From positions 1 to 41,643 of the forward strand of contig JADHXQ010000033.1 in assembly GCA_016782885.1 (NCBI GenBank): a DNA stretch of 41,643 bases, given 5' to 3'. A model generated the notes under the pieces. The model was not told the origin of the DNA and did no database searches. It worked only from the letters and a program-made list of their open reading frames with translations. Below are positions 14,078 to 23,572 of the stretch, piece after piece. The stretch's first letter is position 1; every line of letters starts with the position of its first letter. Position numbers and translations under genes: made by a program. This stretch comes from Phycisphaerae bacterium (lineage in GTDB: Bacteria > Planctomycetota > Phycisphaerae > SM23-33).

Positions 14078-16915
14078 ATGAACATACGCACGAAGCTGAC
14101 CCTGGCTTTCCTCAGCGTGGCGTTGATCGTGGCGATGGTGGGATATTATACTGTCAGCGTCAGCGAGACGGCATTGCAGGCGGGGATCGGAGAGCAATCT
14201 GTCGTGCGGGCCCGTGAAATGCTCGCCAGAATCGACGCATCCATTTACGCGAGAATCGAACGGCTTCGCGCCTACGCCGAACAACTCGCCGAAGCACCCG
14301 AACTTATCGCCTCAAACCGGAAATTCGAGGAACTCGGCGACATACAGGAGTATATCGCCGAAAAGGACCGCACCTGGCAGGCCGCCGGGAAGGGCCGGAT
14401 CACTCCCTTTATGGCCGATCTGATCGGCAGCCAGTTGTCCCAGAGATTACGAGGCGAGTTGGAGCAGAAGGCGTTCTACCGCTTGCAGTTGGGCTACGAA
14501 CTCTTCAGCGAGGTCTTTGTAACCAACAAGTACGGCGCCAATGTCGCCCAAACTCAGAAGACCAGCGACTATAATCAGGCCGATGAAGTGTGGTGGCAGG
14601 AGGCGAAGAAAAACGGCCTGTACGTGGCGGACGTCGAATATGACAGAAGCGCCGAGGTCTATTCCACTGACATCTGCGTACGGATCGACGACAAGGAGGG
14701 AAATGTTCTCGGGGTCCTGAAAGCCGTTGTGAATCTCGAAGCAGTTATCTCTTGTCTCAAAGACGCGGATGAATTGGAACCCGCCGAGTTCAAATTGCTT
14801 ACCGATGACCATAGGATCATTTACTCCACTGAGGGATACTCCATCCTGGAACCCCTGCCCGGAGGGCTGCCGTTCGATCCGCCCCACCGCAATGCGCCCA
14901 TCTGGATGAACTACTTCATAGCAGAAGGTCCCGCCCCCGGCGAAGGCGATAGACTCTACGCTTTTGCACAATCGAGCGGTTTCAGGGACTACGAAGGATT
15001 CGGCTGGGTCCTGGTAGTCGAACACGACAGGAAAGCCATCCTCGCCCCGGTCGTGATGCTGAGAAACAGGGCATTGGGTGTCTTGCTGGCGGTTACAGCG
15101 TTGGCGGTCGTTTCGGGTGTTTTGATCTCCAGGTCAGTGGCAAATTCGCTGAAGAAATTGACCGGCGCTGCGGTCAGGATCGGGGAAGGCGACCTGAGTG
15201 TCCGCGTCGAGGCCCGCTCGAGAGACGAGGTAGGCCAATTGACCCGCGTTTTCAACGAGATGGCCGCAAACCTGCAGGTTTCAACGGATGCCCTTGAGCG
15301 AGAGGTCATCGATCGCAGGCGGTCGGAAGGGGCACTGCGGGAGAGCGAGGAGCAATTCCGCCGGTTTGCGGCGGCATCGAGTTACGGTTTTGGGATGGGC
15401 GAACTTGGCGGGCAGGTGATTTATACCAACGCTGCCACCGTCCGGATCGTAGAGGAGGAATCTGAAGAGACTTTTACCAGCAAAAGTTTTTACCAGTTCT
15501 ACACGCCCCGGGACGCCGAACGCATGAGACAGGAGATCTTGCCGATCGTCCTGGAGGAAGGGCAGTGGGCCGGAGAAATCCCGCTCTTGTCGGCAAGGGG
15601 TAATCTGATCCCCACCGAGCAGAACATCTTCCTCATCCGCGATGAGAAGGGAACGCCCCGAATGGTCGGTAACATCATCACCGACATCACCGACCGCAAA
15701 CAGGCCGAGGCCCAGCGATTGAGCCTCGAACGCCAGGTTCAGTACGCCCAGAAGCTCGAGAGCCTGGGCGTCCTGGCCGGTGGTATAGCCCACGATTTCA
15801 ACAACATCCTGATGGTCATCCTGGGAAATGCCGACCTGGCGTTGGATAGACTTTCGTCCCACGCCCCCGCACGCGAAAATATCGCGGAGATACTGAAGGC
15901 CTCCAAACGCGCCGCCGAACTGGCCAGGCAGATGCTTGCCTACTCGGGCAAGGGCCACTTCGTCGTCGAACCGCTCGACCTCGGGATGCTGGTCGACGAA
16001 ATGGCCCACCTTCTGGAGGTTTCGATCTCGAAGAAGGCCGTGCTCAAATACAACTTCGCCGACAATCTGCCCGCGATCAACGGCGACGCCACGCAGATTC
16101 GCCAGATCATCATGAACCTGATAACCAACGCCTCGGAGGCCATCGGCGACAAGAGCGGTGTCGTGGCGCTGTCGACCGGTGCGATGGATTGCGACCGCGC
16201 CTACCTCGACGACGTTAACGAAATCCTGCTCGCCGGCCTGGACGAGCCGTTGGGCGAGGGCATATACGTCTACATCGAAGTGGTCGACACCGGTTGCGGC
16301 ATGGATGCCGAGACCATCGAAAAGATCTTCGACCCGTTTTTCACGACCAAGTTCACCGGGCGAGGGCTCGGAATGTCGGCCGTGCTGGGTATCGTTCGCG
16401 GGCACCACGGTGCGATCAAGATCCACAGCGAACTCGGCAGGGGCACGACATTCAAGGTCCTCTTCCCCGCCGGCGAATTGCCCGCCGGCGGCGACGCGAT
16501 CCAAGAGCGGGATGCGGATGCAGCCGAAGCATGGCGCGGCCGGGGGACTGTCCTGATCGCCGACGATGAGGAGAGCATACGCGCCGTGGGCAAGCAGGCG
16601 CTTTGCAGCATGGGCTTCAGCGTCCTGACGGCGGCCGACGGTCGCGAGGCGATCGAAATATTCGGCGCCCGCGCCGACGAGATCGTCTGCGTCCTTCTCG
16701 ATTTGACCATGCCCCACATGGACGGCGAGCAGGCATTTGGCGAACTCCGCCGTATCCGCCCCGACGTCAAGGTGATCCTCTGCAGCGGTTATAACGAACA
16801 GGACGCCACCCGGCATTTCGTCGGTAAAGGTCTGGCCGGATTCATCCAGAAGCCCTACGACCTGTCGGCGCTGAGGGAGAAACTGATGGAAATCCTTCCG
16901 GACGACAAGACCTGA
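14078..16915 (+). CDS. Hybrid sensor histidine kinase (Cache-like, HAMP, PAS, HisKA, HATPase, REC)
   Basis: 945 residues. A membrane segment at about 8-28, a large extracytoplasmic sensor domain of Cache type (about 35-320) and a second membrane segment near 328-350 are followed by HAMP, a PAS/PAC domain (about 425-550), and the kinase core. The phosphoacceptor His is H572 in LAGGIAHDFNN. The ATP-binding region shows IMNLITNASEAI, DTGCGMD and GRGLGMSAVLGIV. A receiver domain at the C-terminus has LIADDEES and the phosphorylatable Asp D875 in LLDLTMPHMDG. This architecture senses small extracellular molecules. No output regulator is adjacent, so phosphotransfer probably goes to a distant partner. 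Confidence 0.9.
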   Translation: MNIRTKLTLAFLSVALIVAMVGYYTVSVSETALQAGIGEQSVVRAREMLARIDASIYARIERLRAYAEQLAEAPELIASNRKFEELGDIQEYIAEKDRTWQAAGKGRITPFMADLIGSQLSQRLRGELEQKAFYRLQLGYELFSEVFVTNKYGANVAQTQKTSDYNQADEVWWQEAKKNGLYVADVEYDRSAEVYSTDICVRIDDKEGNVLGVLKAVVNLEAVISCLKDADELEPAEFKLLTDDHRIIYSTEGYSILEPLPGGLPFDPPHRNAPIWMNYFIAEGPAPGEGDRLYAFAQSSGFRDYEGFGWVLVVEHDRKAILAPVVMLRNRALGVLLAVTALAVVSGVLISRSVANSLKKLTGAAVRIGEGDLSVRVEARSRDEVGQLTRVFNEMAANLQVSTDALEREVIDRRRSEGALRESEEQFRRFAAASSYGFGMGELGGQVIYTNAATVRIVEEESEETFTSKSFYQFYTPRDAERMRQEILPIVLEEGQWAGEIPLLSARGNLIPTEQNIFLIRDEKGTPRMVGNIITDITDRKQAEAQRLSLERQVQYAQKLESLGVLAGGIAHDFNNILMVILGNADLALDRLSSHAPARENIAEILKASKRAAELARQMLAYSGKGHFVVEPLDLGMLVDEMAHLLEVSISKKAVLKYNFADNLPAINGDATQIRQIIMNLITNASEAIGDKSGVVALSTGAMDCDRAYLDDVNEILLAGLDEPLGEGIYVYIEVVDTGCGMDAETIEKIFDPFFTTKFTGRGLGMSAVLGIVRGHHGAIKIHSELGRGTTFKVLFPAGELPAGGDAIQERDADAAEAWRGRGTVLIADDEESIRAVGKQALCSMGFSVLTAADGREAIEIFGARADEIVCVLLDLTMPHMDGEQAFGELRRIRPDVKVILCSGYNEQDATRHFVGKGLAGFIQKPYDLSALREKLMEILPDDKT

Positions 16916-17092
16916 GCCCCGCAGCCGTCAAATCCATTCGCTGAAAGATCAAAAAACGACTAAACTGTTACCCCACTATGACACCTGCAAGAATCAAGCC
17001 GATCAATCTAATCTGTACACATCCTTTCGTGGTGCTTGTTTAGTTACCTCGAATCTTAATATGATTGTCGTCTTTGCCAGCGGTCATGCCGT

Positions 17093-18682
17093 TTACCAAT
17101 TATACCCCAGGCCCAACATCAGTGACGTTTCGTAGGTGTCCCAGTATTGGCCCATGTTCGAGTATCCGGTGAACATTTCCAGGAAGACTCGGGTCTTGTG
17201 TTCCTGATTCTTTGTTTTGTCTTCGCCCAGGTACATGCCCAACTGGGTGGTCAAACTGGGTCGCCATTCGGTCTGCTCCCTGACCTGCACGTCGGCGGCG
17301 GCGTACATGGGTACGTTCCACGGTTTGAACTTATACTCGCCGCCGGCCTGAAGCATCACCTTGCCCCGGACGAAGGGCTCGGACCCCGAGACGTTGAGCG
17401 TCGGTCCGCCGTAGATGCGGAGGTTATCGAGGAAGTCATGCGACCAGAGGAACCTGACGGACTCTCTTCCGTAGTCGATCCTCTCGCGAGTCCCGAAGTC
17501 CAGCGTCTCGTCGCCGAGGTGGGCGCTCTGGTGGTAGACGAACACCTCCCAGGCGTTTTTACCGAACTTGTGTCCAAACGCCATACCGCCGTAATAGTCG
17601 GTATTCAGCAGCGGGAACGATTCGGCGTCGGTCTGGAAGCGTGCGGTGAACAATCCCCGCAGGGTCAGCGTCATCGACTCGTCGTCCGAGAAATCCCTGC
17701 GCACCAGGCCCAAATCTCCGCCGAAGCCGAGGTCCAGGAACTGATCGCCGTGTCGCCCGTACATCCATCCGGCCCGAATTTGGGCCTCGCGCTGATCGGC
17801 CAGCAGCGGCGCCAGCGCACGGTTCCCGTTGGTGAACAGCATCCAGCCGGTGTCAATGAATTTCTCCGGCTCGCCTGGTACGGCTTCCGGAGCGCCGGGG
17901 CCGATGCCGCGGACAAACCCGACCGGAAGGGCGGCGGGCGCCTTTTTTACAGTCGCGAGCCTGGCTCCCGGGGCTACATCCTCGCAGGCGATGGACGCAT
18001 CCCCGCAGAAACCCGTCAAGATCACCGAGATACCCGCATCGTCTCTTGAGGCGAGATGAACCGCGGCCTTTTCCCCGCGGCAGACCACGCGCATGGGCGC
18101 CGATGCGTTTGATACCGCATGCAGGACTATCCCGTCCTGGCTTCGGCGGTTCTGAAACGCTCCGCCCGCGGGCAGGAGGACCGTTCGGTCGCCGCGCCCC
18201 AGCGTGTGGGCTGTAAAACCGTCTGTCGTCGCCAGCGTCAGGCGGTCGGCGCCGGTCAGTTCGAGAATAAGTTCGCCCGCCGCGGCCGGCAGGTCTAACT
18301 GCATGATCGGGCGGTCCCCCAGGAACGCCGTCTTCAACTTCACTGTCCGCCCGCCGCGGAGTTTCAGGGTTGTTATCGCCGCATTGGTGTCGGGGTCGAC
18401 TGCTGTGGCGCATTCTTCGCCCACGATGCCGCCCCGGGGAGCGAAACTCATTCGTCCCACTCCGACGTTGCACTTCTTACTATTGAGTTTCAGCGCAAAA
18501 TTGCTGACTTCGTATGCGCCTTTCAGGGCGATGCGCATATCTCCCCCGGCCGCCTTCAAGGCGACCGGCTGCGCATTTTGCCCGACGGCTCCGGATGACA
18601 TCGACAGCAATACTGCGACAACGGTTGGGCAGAGGGATCTGGCGAAGGTCAATTTGATCGGTTTTCGTTCACGATTCCACAT
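17093..18682 (-). CDS. Exported DUF1207 beta-barrel-like protein with extra N-terminal domain
   Basis: 529 residues from the ATG at 18682, which has GGGAG 7 bases upstream. A signal peptide (about 1-38) ends near SGAVGQ. Residues 40-260 form a beta-rich region I do not recognise. The C-terminal half (from about 270), with FTNGNRALAPLLADQREAQ, LDLGFGGDLGLVRRD, LNTDYYGGMAFGHKFG and VFVYHQSAHLGDE, matches DUF1207, thought to be outer-membrane associated. The final residues GLGYNW resemble the aromatic C-terminus of an outer-membrane barrel. It is divergent from proA. Confidence 0.75.
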   Translation of the reverse strand: MWNRERKPIKLTFARSLCPTVVAVLLSMSSGAVGQNAQPVALKAAGGDMRIALKGAYEVSNFALKLNSKKCNVGVGRMSFAPRGGIVGEECATAVDPDTNAAITTLKLRGGRTVKLKTAFLGDRPIMQLDLPAAAGELILELTGADRLTLATTDGFTAHTLGRGDRTVLLPAGGAFQNRRSQDGIVLHAVSNASAPMRVVCRGEKAAVHLASRDDAGISVILTGFCGDASIACEDVAPGARLATVKKAPAALPVGFVRGIGPGAPEAVPGEPEKFIDTGWMLFTNGNRALAPLLADQREAQIRAGWMYGRHGDQFLDLGFGGDLGLVRRDFSDDESMTLTLRGLFTARFQTDAESFPLLNTDYYGGMAFGHKFGKNAWEVFVYHQSAHLGDETLDFGTRERIDYGRESVRFLWSHDFLDNLRIYGGPTLNVSGSEPFVRGKVMLQAGGEYKFKPWNVPMYAAADVQVREQTEWRPSLTTQLGMYLGEDKTKNQEHKTRVFLEMFTGYSNMGQYWDTYETSLMLGLGYNW

Positions 18683-18791
18683 GGTAAAACTCCCTTCCCA
18701 TAAAGCTGGTTCGCCTCGAAATGGCGGCCAGAGGGACAATCAAGAGTTTACCGCGGAGCTTTCACCGACACAACCCGGGGTTGCGGGCTTA

Positions 18792-18820
18792 TTGCATTTC
18801 TTGCGTATGCGGCGTAATCT
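18792..18820 (+). promoter_or_regulatory. proA promoter
   Basis: TTGCAT (18792-18797), a 17-base spacer and TAATCT (18815-18820), located 36 bases before the proA ATG. Confidence 0.5.
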
Positions 18821-18855
18821 TGGTGGCGGAAATTGTTTCGCATTGGAGCATGACT

Positions 18856-20109
18856 ATGGAACCCGACAGAATAATCGCCGATCTGGCCGCTGGGGCCCGC
18901 CGGGCTGCGGCGGTGCTTGCGGCCTCTCGCGGCGAGAAACGAAACGCTGCTCTGCTGGCCTGCGCAAAGGCGATCCGCGATGATGCCGACAGGCTCCGGA
19001 GCGAAAACAGCAGGGACCTCGCCCGCGGCGAGGAGTTCGCCCTGTCGCGGGCAATGGTCGACCGCCTGACGCTCGACGATGCCCGCATAGAAGCGATGGC
19101 GCGGGCGCTGGAGCAGATTGCAGCCCAGGAGGATCCCATCGGACGGACTATTTCGGCCTGCAACCGCCCCAACGGTCTGCGGGTCGAGAAGCGCCGCGTG
19201 CCCATTGGCGTTATCGGTATCATATTCGAATCCCGCCCGAACGTTACAGCCGATGCCGCCGCTTTGTGCATCAAGAGCGGTAATGCGTGTATTCTGCGAG
19301 GCGGTAAGGAGGCGATTAACTCGAACCTGGCGATCGCCGCGGCGATGCGGAAGGGGCTGGACGCCGCCGGACTCCCCGCCGAGGCGGTTACCGTGCTGGA
19401 AAGCACGGATCGAGAGCTTGTTGGCGCTATGGCCCGGGCCGAAGGGCTGATAGACCTGATCATTCCCCGCGGCGGGCGGACGCTGATCCGCGCGGTGGCG
19501 GAAGCCGCGACGATACCCGTAATCAAACACTACGCGGGCAACTGCCACGTTTACGTCCACGCAAAAGCGAATCTCGGTATGGCCGAGCGGATCGCCCTCA
19601 ACGCCAAGTGCCAGCGCCCCGGTGTTTGCAATGCGGCTGAAACGCTCCTGGTCGACCAGGCCGTCGCACGCCGATTCCTGGGCGACATTGCTCCGCAGTT
19701 TGCCTCCGAAGGTGTCGAACTTCGCGGTTGCGAGCAGGCCCGGGCGATCGTCGAGATGGCTCCGGCGTCTGAAGAAGACTGGTCCGAGGAGTATCTGGGG
19801 TTGATCCTGGCGGTGAAGGTGGTGGAGGATATCGACGAGGCCATCGCTCACATAAACACCTACAGCAGCGGTCATACCGAGGCGATTGTCACCGACGAAG
19901 TCCAGGCGGCGGAGCAGTTTGTCGCACGTGTGGATTCATCGAGCGTGATGGTGAACGCCTCGACGCGGTTCAGCGACGGCGAGCAGTACGGGCTGGGCGC
20001 CGAGATCGGAATCAGCACCGACAAGCTGCACGCCCGTGGACCGATGGGCGCCGAAGATCTGACCACCTGCAAGTGGATCGTCACCGGGAACGGACACCTG
20101 CGTCAATAG
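18856..20109 (+). CDS. proA: Gamma-glutamyl phosphate reductase
   Basis: 417 residues, normal for ProA, which reduces gamma-glutamyl phosphate with NADPH in proline synthesis. Clear blocks are GVIGIIFESRPNVT, ILRGGKEAINSN, LIIPRGGRTLI and the active-site CQRPGVCNAAETLLVD with the catalytic Cys. NASTRFSDGEQYGLGAEIGIST near the C-terminus is also diagnostic. The second ATG (18856) is preferred because GGAG lies 7 bases before it and only 1 base before the ATG at 18850. proB is not in the window. Confidence 0.95.
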   Translation: MEPDRIIADLAAGARRAAAVLAASRGEKRNAALLACAKAIRDDADRLRSENSRDLARGEEFALSRAMVDRLTLDDARIEAMARALEQIAAQEDPIGRTISACNRPNGLRVEKRRVPIGVIGIIFESRPNVTADAAALCIKSGNACILRGGKEAINSNLAIAAAMRKGLDAAGLPAEAVTVLESTDRELVGAMARAEGLIDLIIPRGGRTLIRAVAEAATIPVIKHYAGNCHVYVHAKANLGMAERIALNAKCQRPGVCNAAETLLVDQAVARRFLGDIAPQFASEGVELRGCEQARAIVEMAPASEEDWSEEYLGLILAVKVVEDIDEAIAHINTYSSGHTEAIVTDEVQAAEQFVARVDSSSVMVNASTRFSDGEQYGLGAEIGISTDKLHARGPMGAEDLTTCKWIVTGNGHLRQ

Positions 20110-20144
20110 TATTCTTGGCAGGCGAAGAATTCGGTAATAATTGC

Positions 20145-20172
20145 TTGTTTTTCGCGTTACTCCGAGTACACT
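20145..20172 (+). promoter_or_regulatory. Possible promoter of the Gfo/Idh gene
   Basis: TTGTTT (20145-20150) and TACACT (20167-20172) are 16 bases apart, about 45 bases before the ATG at 20218, which also has a GGAG. Confidence 0.35.
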
Positions 20173-20217
20173 GCTAAGGCTGTTTCACGCTAACCCCAGG
20201 AATCGGAGAAGCAAAAA

Positions 20218-21579
20218 ATGTCAGATAATAATGTTACGCGTCGTACTTTCATGCAGTCGACCGCTGCCGCTGCCGTTGCGGCGTCGGTGGTTGCCGGAAG
20301 CACGGGACAGGAAGCTGCCGCGGCGCCCCTGAAGAAGGGCGAAAAACTTCGCTTCGCAATGATCGGTTGCGGCGGGCGGGCCGGCGCACACTACGGTTGG
20401 GCAGGCAAGGAAAAGATCGTCGCCGTCTGCGATCCCGACAAGAAAAGGCTCGCCGGTCGAGTCAAGGGCGACATCAAGGGCTACACCGACTACCGCGAAC
20501 TGTTCAAAGAGATGGGCGACAAGATCGACGCGGTCGTGGTAGCCACTCCCGACCACAACCACTTCCCCGCCGCGATGCGCGCGTTGAAGCTTGGTAAGCA
20601 CGTCTACTGCGAGAAGCCTCTGGTCTGGTCGTTCTGGGAAGGCCAGCAGCTCGCCGCCGAAGTCAAGAAGCAGAAAGTCGCCTCGCAGATGGGCAACCAG
20701 GGCATGGGCGGCGGCGGATGGAGATTGTGCGACGCATACATCAAGGGCGGCGCCATCGGCGACGTCACGGAAGTGCACACATGGACCAACCGTCCAATCT
20801 GGCCCCAGGGTGTCGGAAGGCCTGAAGGCGAAGACGACGCCAAGGCCGACGGAATCGATTGGAACTCATGGATCGGGCCAGCCCCGATGCGCCCCTATAA
20901 GAAGGGTAAATACCATTCCTTCGTATGGCGCGGATGGCTTGATTTCGGCGCCGGCGCTTTGGGCGACATGGCCTGCCACACGATGAATGCAATGTTCAAG
21001 ATTCTCGAGCCGGGCTACCCGACAGAGGTCGAATTGATGGCCGCCAAGGGCGCCAACGACGAGACATACCCCTCTTCGGAGACCATCAGGTGGTCATTCC
21101 CCAAGACCGACAAGCGTCCCGGGTTCACCGCTTTCTGGTATGACGGTCCGGGCTCCGATAAGGCTGTCCCGATTCCCCCGGCATACGAGAAAGGCCGCAA
21201 ACTTCCCCGAACCGGAACCATGTTCGTCGGAACAAAGGGCGTGCTCCAGGTAACCGGCGACTACAACAACTCCCCGATGCTCGTTCCCGAAACGGCGCGG
21301 AAAGCCTTCGGTAAGCCCAAAGCGACGGTTCCGGGTTCCAAGGGCGGACACATGGGCGAGTTCATCGCCGCCGCCAGGGGCGAGGAGCCCTGGGACTCTC
21401 CGATGTCGAACTTCACCTACGCCGGTCCGATGACGTCCGTGATTATTCTGGGCATCATCTCGCAGCGCGTGGCTGCGAAACTTACCTTCGATCCGGCGAC
21501 CCTGAAGTTCACCGGCGCCAAATGCGCAGAAGCCAACGCGCTGCTCAGGCGCATCGAACGAAAAGGCTGGGAAGCGTAA
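20218..21579 (+). CDS. Tat-exported Gfo/Idh/MocA-family oxidoreductase
   Basis: 453 residues. The Tat signal has VTRRTFMQSTAAA. The NAD-binding Rossmann fold has AMIGCGGRAGAHYG and VAVCDPDKKR, and the conserved GKHVYCEKPLVW motif with its catalytic Lys is intact. The middle contains WIGPAPMRPYKKGKYH, WRGWLDFGAGALGDMACHTMN and a late TMFVGTKGVLQV block. This is the abundant planctomycete subfamily of predicted periplasmic sugar or alcohol dehydrogenases; the substrate is unknown. It ends at a strong terminator and seems to be a single-gene transcript. Confidence 0.93.
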   Translation: MSDNNVTRRTFMQSTAAAAVAASVVAGSTGQEAAAAPLKKGEKLRFAMIGCGGRAGAHYGWAGKEKIVAVCDPDKKRLAGRVKGDIKGYTDYRELFKEMGDKIDAVVVATPDHNHFPAAMRALKLGKHVYCEKPLVWSFWEGQQLAAEVKKQKVASQMGNQGMGGGGWRLCDAYIKGGAIGDVTEVHTWTNRPIWPQGVGRPEGEDDAKADGIDWNSWIGPAPMRPYKKGKYHSFVWRGWLDFGAGALGDMACHTMNAMFKILEPGYPTEVELMAAKGANDETYPSSETIRWSFPKTDKRPGFTAFWYDGPGSDKAVPIPPAYEKGRKLPRTGTMFVGTKGVLQVTGDYNNSPMLVPETARKAFGKPKATVPGSKGGHMGEFIAAARGEEPWDSPMSNFTYAGPMTSVIILGIISQRVAAKLTFDPATLKFTGAKCAEANALLRRIERKGWEA

Positions 21580-21607
21580 TACGCAAGATTCATACGCGGT
21601 AATATGA

Positions 21608-21640
21608 CAGGCCCCGTCAACCGACGGGGCCTGTTTTATT
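21608..21640 (+). terminator. Rho-independent terminator
   Basis: A perfect 11-bp stem, CAGGCCCCGTC/GACGGGGCCTG, with a 4-base loop, followed by TTTTATT. It closes the Gfo/Idh transcript and directly precedes the aspS promoter. Confidence 0.95.
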
Positions 21641-21666
21641 GACATTTCGCATCAAGACGCTACTAT
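21639..21666 (+). promoter_or_regulatory. aspS promoter
   Basis: A perfect TTGACA at 21639-21644 begins inside the T-tract of the preceding terminator; TACTAT at 21661-21666 follows after 16 bases. The ATG is 62 bases downstream, preceded by AAAGAGG. Confidence 0.5.
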
Positions 21667-21728
21667 GTGGGGCTTCGAGATCGGCCCGGAACGCCCCGGA
21701 CCGGGCAACGGACGAAAGAGGCTTCGAA

Positions 21729-23528
21729 ATGATACCTGACGCAGTACTGAACAGAACGCACAACTGCGGGCAACTCCGCGAAAGCGACATCGGCGCCGAG
21801 GTCCGCCTGTGCGGATGGGTTCGCAGCTATCGGGACCACGGCGGCGTGATCTTCGTGGATCTGCGCGACCGCTACGGGATAACGCAGGTCGTCTTCGACA
21901 CCCCCGAGGAAGGCGACCAGGCCGGACAGGACAGCTACGAACTGGCCGATTCGCTTAGAAACGAATGGGTGATCTCGATCGCCGGCGTGGTCCGCCACCG
22001 CGGCGAAGACCGCATCAACCCCAAGCTCGACACCGGACAGATTGAAGTTGTCTCGACCGAACTGACTGTGCTCAACCAGTCCGACTCCGTGCCCTTCGAG
22101 CCGGACAGCTTCACGTCGGTGGCCGAGGAGACGCGGTTGAAATATCGTTACATCGACCTGAGGCGCCCCGAGATGACGCGGGCGATGACTTTGCGGCACG
22201 AGATTACTTCGGCGATGCGAAGCGTGCTGGACGGCGAGGGGTTTGTCGAGATCGAAACGCCGTTTCTGACCAGGTCCACACCGGAAGGCGCCCGCGACTT
22301 TCTCGTGCCGTCCCGGATGAACCAGGCGGATTTCTACGCGCTTCCGCAAAGCCCGCAGTTGTTCAAGCAGATCCTGATGGTCGGCGGACTGGACAGGTAC
22401 TACCAGGTCGTGCGCTGCTTCCGCGACGAGGACCTGCGCGCCGATCGCCAGCCGGAATTCACCCAACTCGATCTGGAGATGAGCTTCGTAACCCAGAGAG
22501 ACGTGATGAACGTCACCAACAGCGTGCTGCGAAAAGTCTGCCAGGTCGCCGGTAAGGACTTCCCCGAGGAAGTGCCCGTTATCACCCACGACGAGGCGAT
22601 GGACAAATACGGTATCGACAGGCCCGACATCCGCTTCGAAATGTTCCTCCACGACGTCAGCGGGATTGCGGGCGCCACGGACTTCAAGGTCTTCACCGCC
22701 GCAATTGAATCCGGCGGTATCGTCAAGACGCTGTGCGTACCGGGCGGCGCGAAATTCACGCGAAAGGAAATAGACGTCTACACCGCCTTCGTGGCCGATT
22801 ACGGCGCAAAGGGCCTGGCGTGGTCCAAGTTGGAGGATGGCGCTTTCGCCGGGGGCGTCGCGAAATTCCTGTCGCCCGAAGTGCAGCAGCAACTCAGAGA
22901 CGCCACCGGCGCAAACGACGGAGACATACTCTTCTTCGCAGCCGCCGGGGCCGACGACGTCAACAGGGTCCTTGCGCCATTGCGCGTCCGTGTCGCTGAA
23001 GACCTTGGCCTGTGCGATTCGGAGACCTGCGCCTGGTGCTGGATTACGGAGTTCCCGCTGGTCAGCTATAATGAGCAGGAGAAGCGATGGGACTCGCTGC
23101 ACCACCCGTTCACCATGCCCGCGGTGGAAGATATCGAGCAACTGATGTCCGATCCCGGGGCGGCAAAGTCGTTGGCATACGATATCGTGTGCAACGGGAC
23201 CGAGATGGGCGGCGGGTCGATCCGTATTCATGACCGTCATATTCAGGAGAAGGTTTTTGAAATCCTGGGCATAGGTCCCCAAGAGGCGACCGAGAAGTTC
23301 GGTTTCCTCCTCGACGCGCTGCGGTTCGGCGCGCCTCCGCATGGCGGATTGGCGCTGGGTTTGGACAGGATTGTAATGGAAATGGTCTCCGCGCCGTCGC
23401 TGCGCGACGTTATCGCCTTCCCCAAGACCCAAAGGGGTACGTGTCCGCTGACCGGGGCGCCGGGGGAGGTTGACGACAAACAACTGGCGGAGCTTGATTT
23501 GAAAATAATCGTTCCGCACAAGAACTGA
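21729..23528 (+). CDS. aspS: Aspartyl-tRNA synthetase, probably non-discriminating
   Basis: 599 residues, the normal bacterial length including the GAD insertion. The anticodon-binding domain shows LCGWVRSYRDHGGVIFVDLRDR. The class II motifs are present: RYRFIDLRRP-like YRYIDLRRPEM, VVRCFRDEDLRADRQPEFTQLDLE (motif 2) and GGLALGLDRIVME (motif 3). The RDHGG sequence, with His and Gly where the E. coli enzyme has RDLGS, is associated with synthetases that charge both tRNA-Asp and tRNA-Asn. In those organisms GatCAB then amidates Asp-tRNA-Asn. That property is inferred. The start at 21729 is set by the upstream AGAGG. Confidence 0.95.
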   Translation: MIPDAVLNRTHNCGQLRESDIGAEVRLCGWVRSYRDHGGVIFVDLRDRYGITQVVFDTPEEGDQAGQDSYELADSLRNEWVISIAGVVRHRGEDRINPKLDTGQIEVVSTELTVLNQSDSVPFEPDSFTSVAEETRLKYRYIDLRRPEMTRAMTLRHEITSAMRSVLDGEGFVEIETPFLTRSTPEGARDFLVPSRMNQADFYALPQSPQLFKQILMVGGLDRYYQVVRCFRDEDLRADRQPEFTQLDLEMSFVTQRDVMNVTNSVLRKVCQVAGKDFPEEVPVITHDEAMDKYGIDRPDIRFEMFLHDVSGIAGATDFKVFTAAIESGGIVKTLCVPGGAKFTRKEIDVYTAFVADYGAKGLAWSKLEDGAFAGGVAKFLSPEVQQQLRDATGANDGDILFFAAAGADDVNRVLAPLRVRVAEDLGLCDSETCAWCWITEFPLVSYNEQEKRWDSLHHPFTMPAVEDIEQLMSDPGAAKSLAYDIVCNGTEMGGGSIRIHDRHIQEKVFEILGIGPQEATEKFGFLLDALRFGAPPHGGLALGLDRIVMEMVSAPSLRDVIAFPKTQRGTCPLTGAPGEVDDKQLAELDLKIIVPHKN

Positions 23529-23572
23529 TTTTCACAGTCAATCGGTATTGTCGTTCCGGGCTCGGGGGCTGG

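Noticed and set aside
21663..23519. 618-codon minus-strand frame across aspS
   Set aside because: Antisense shadow of a certain aspS gene; no family motifs and an atypical composition.
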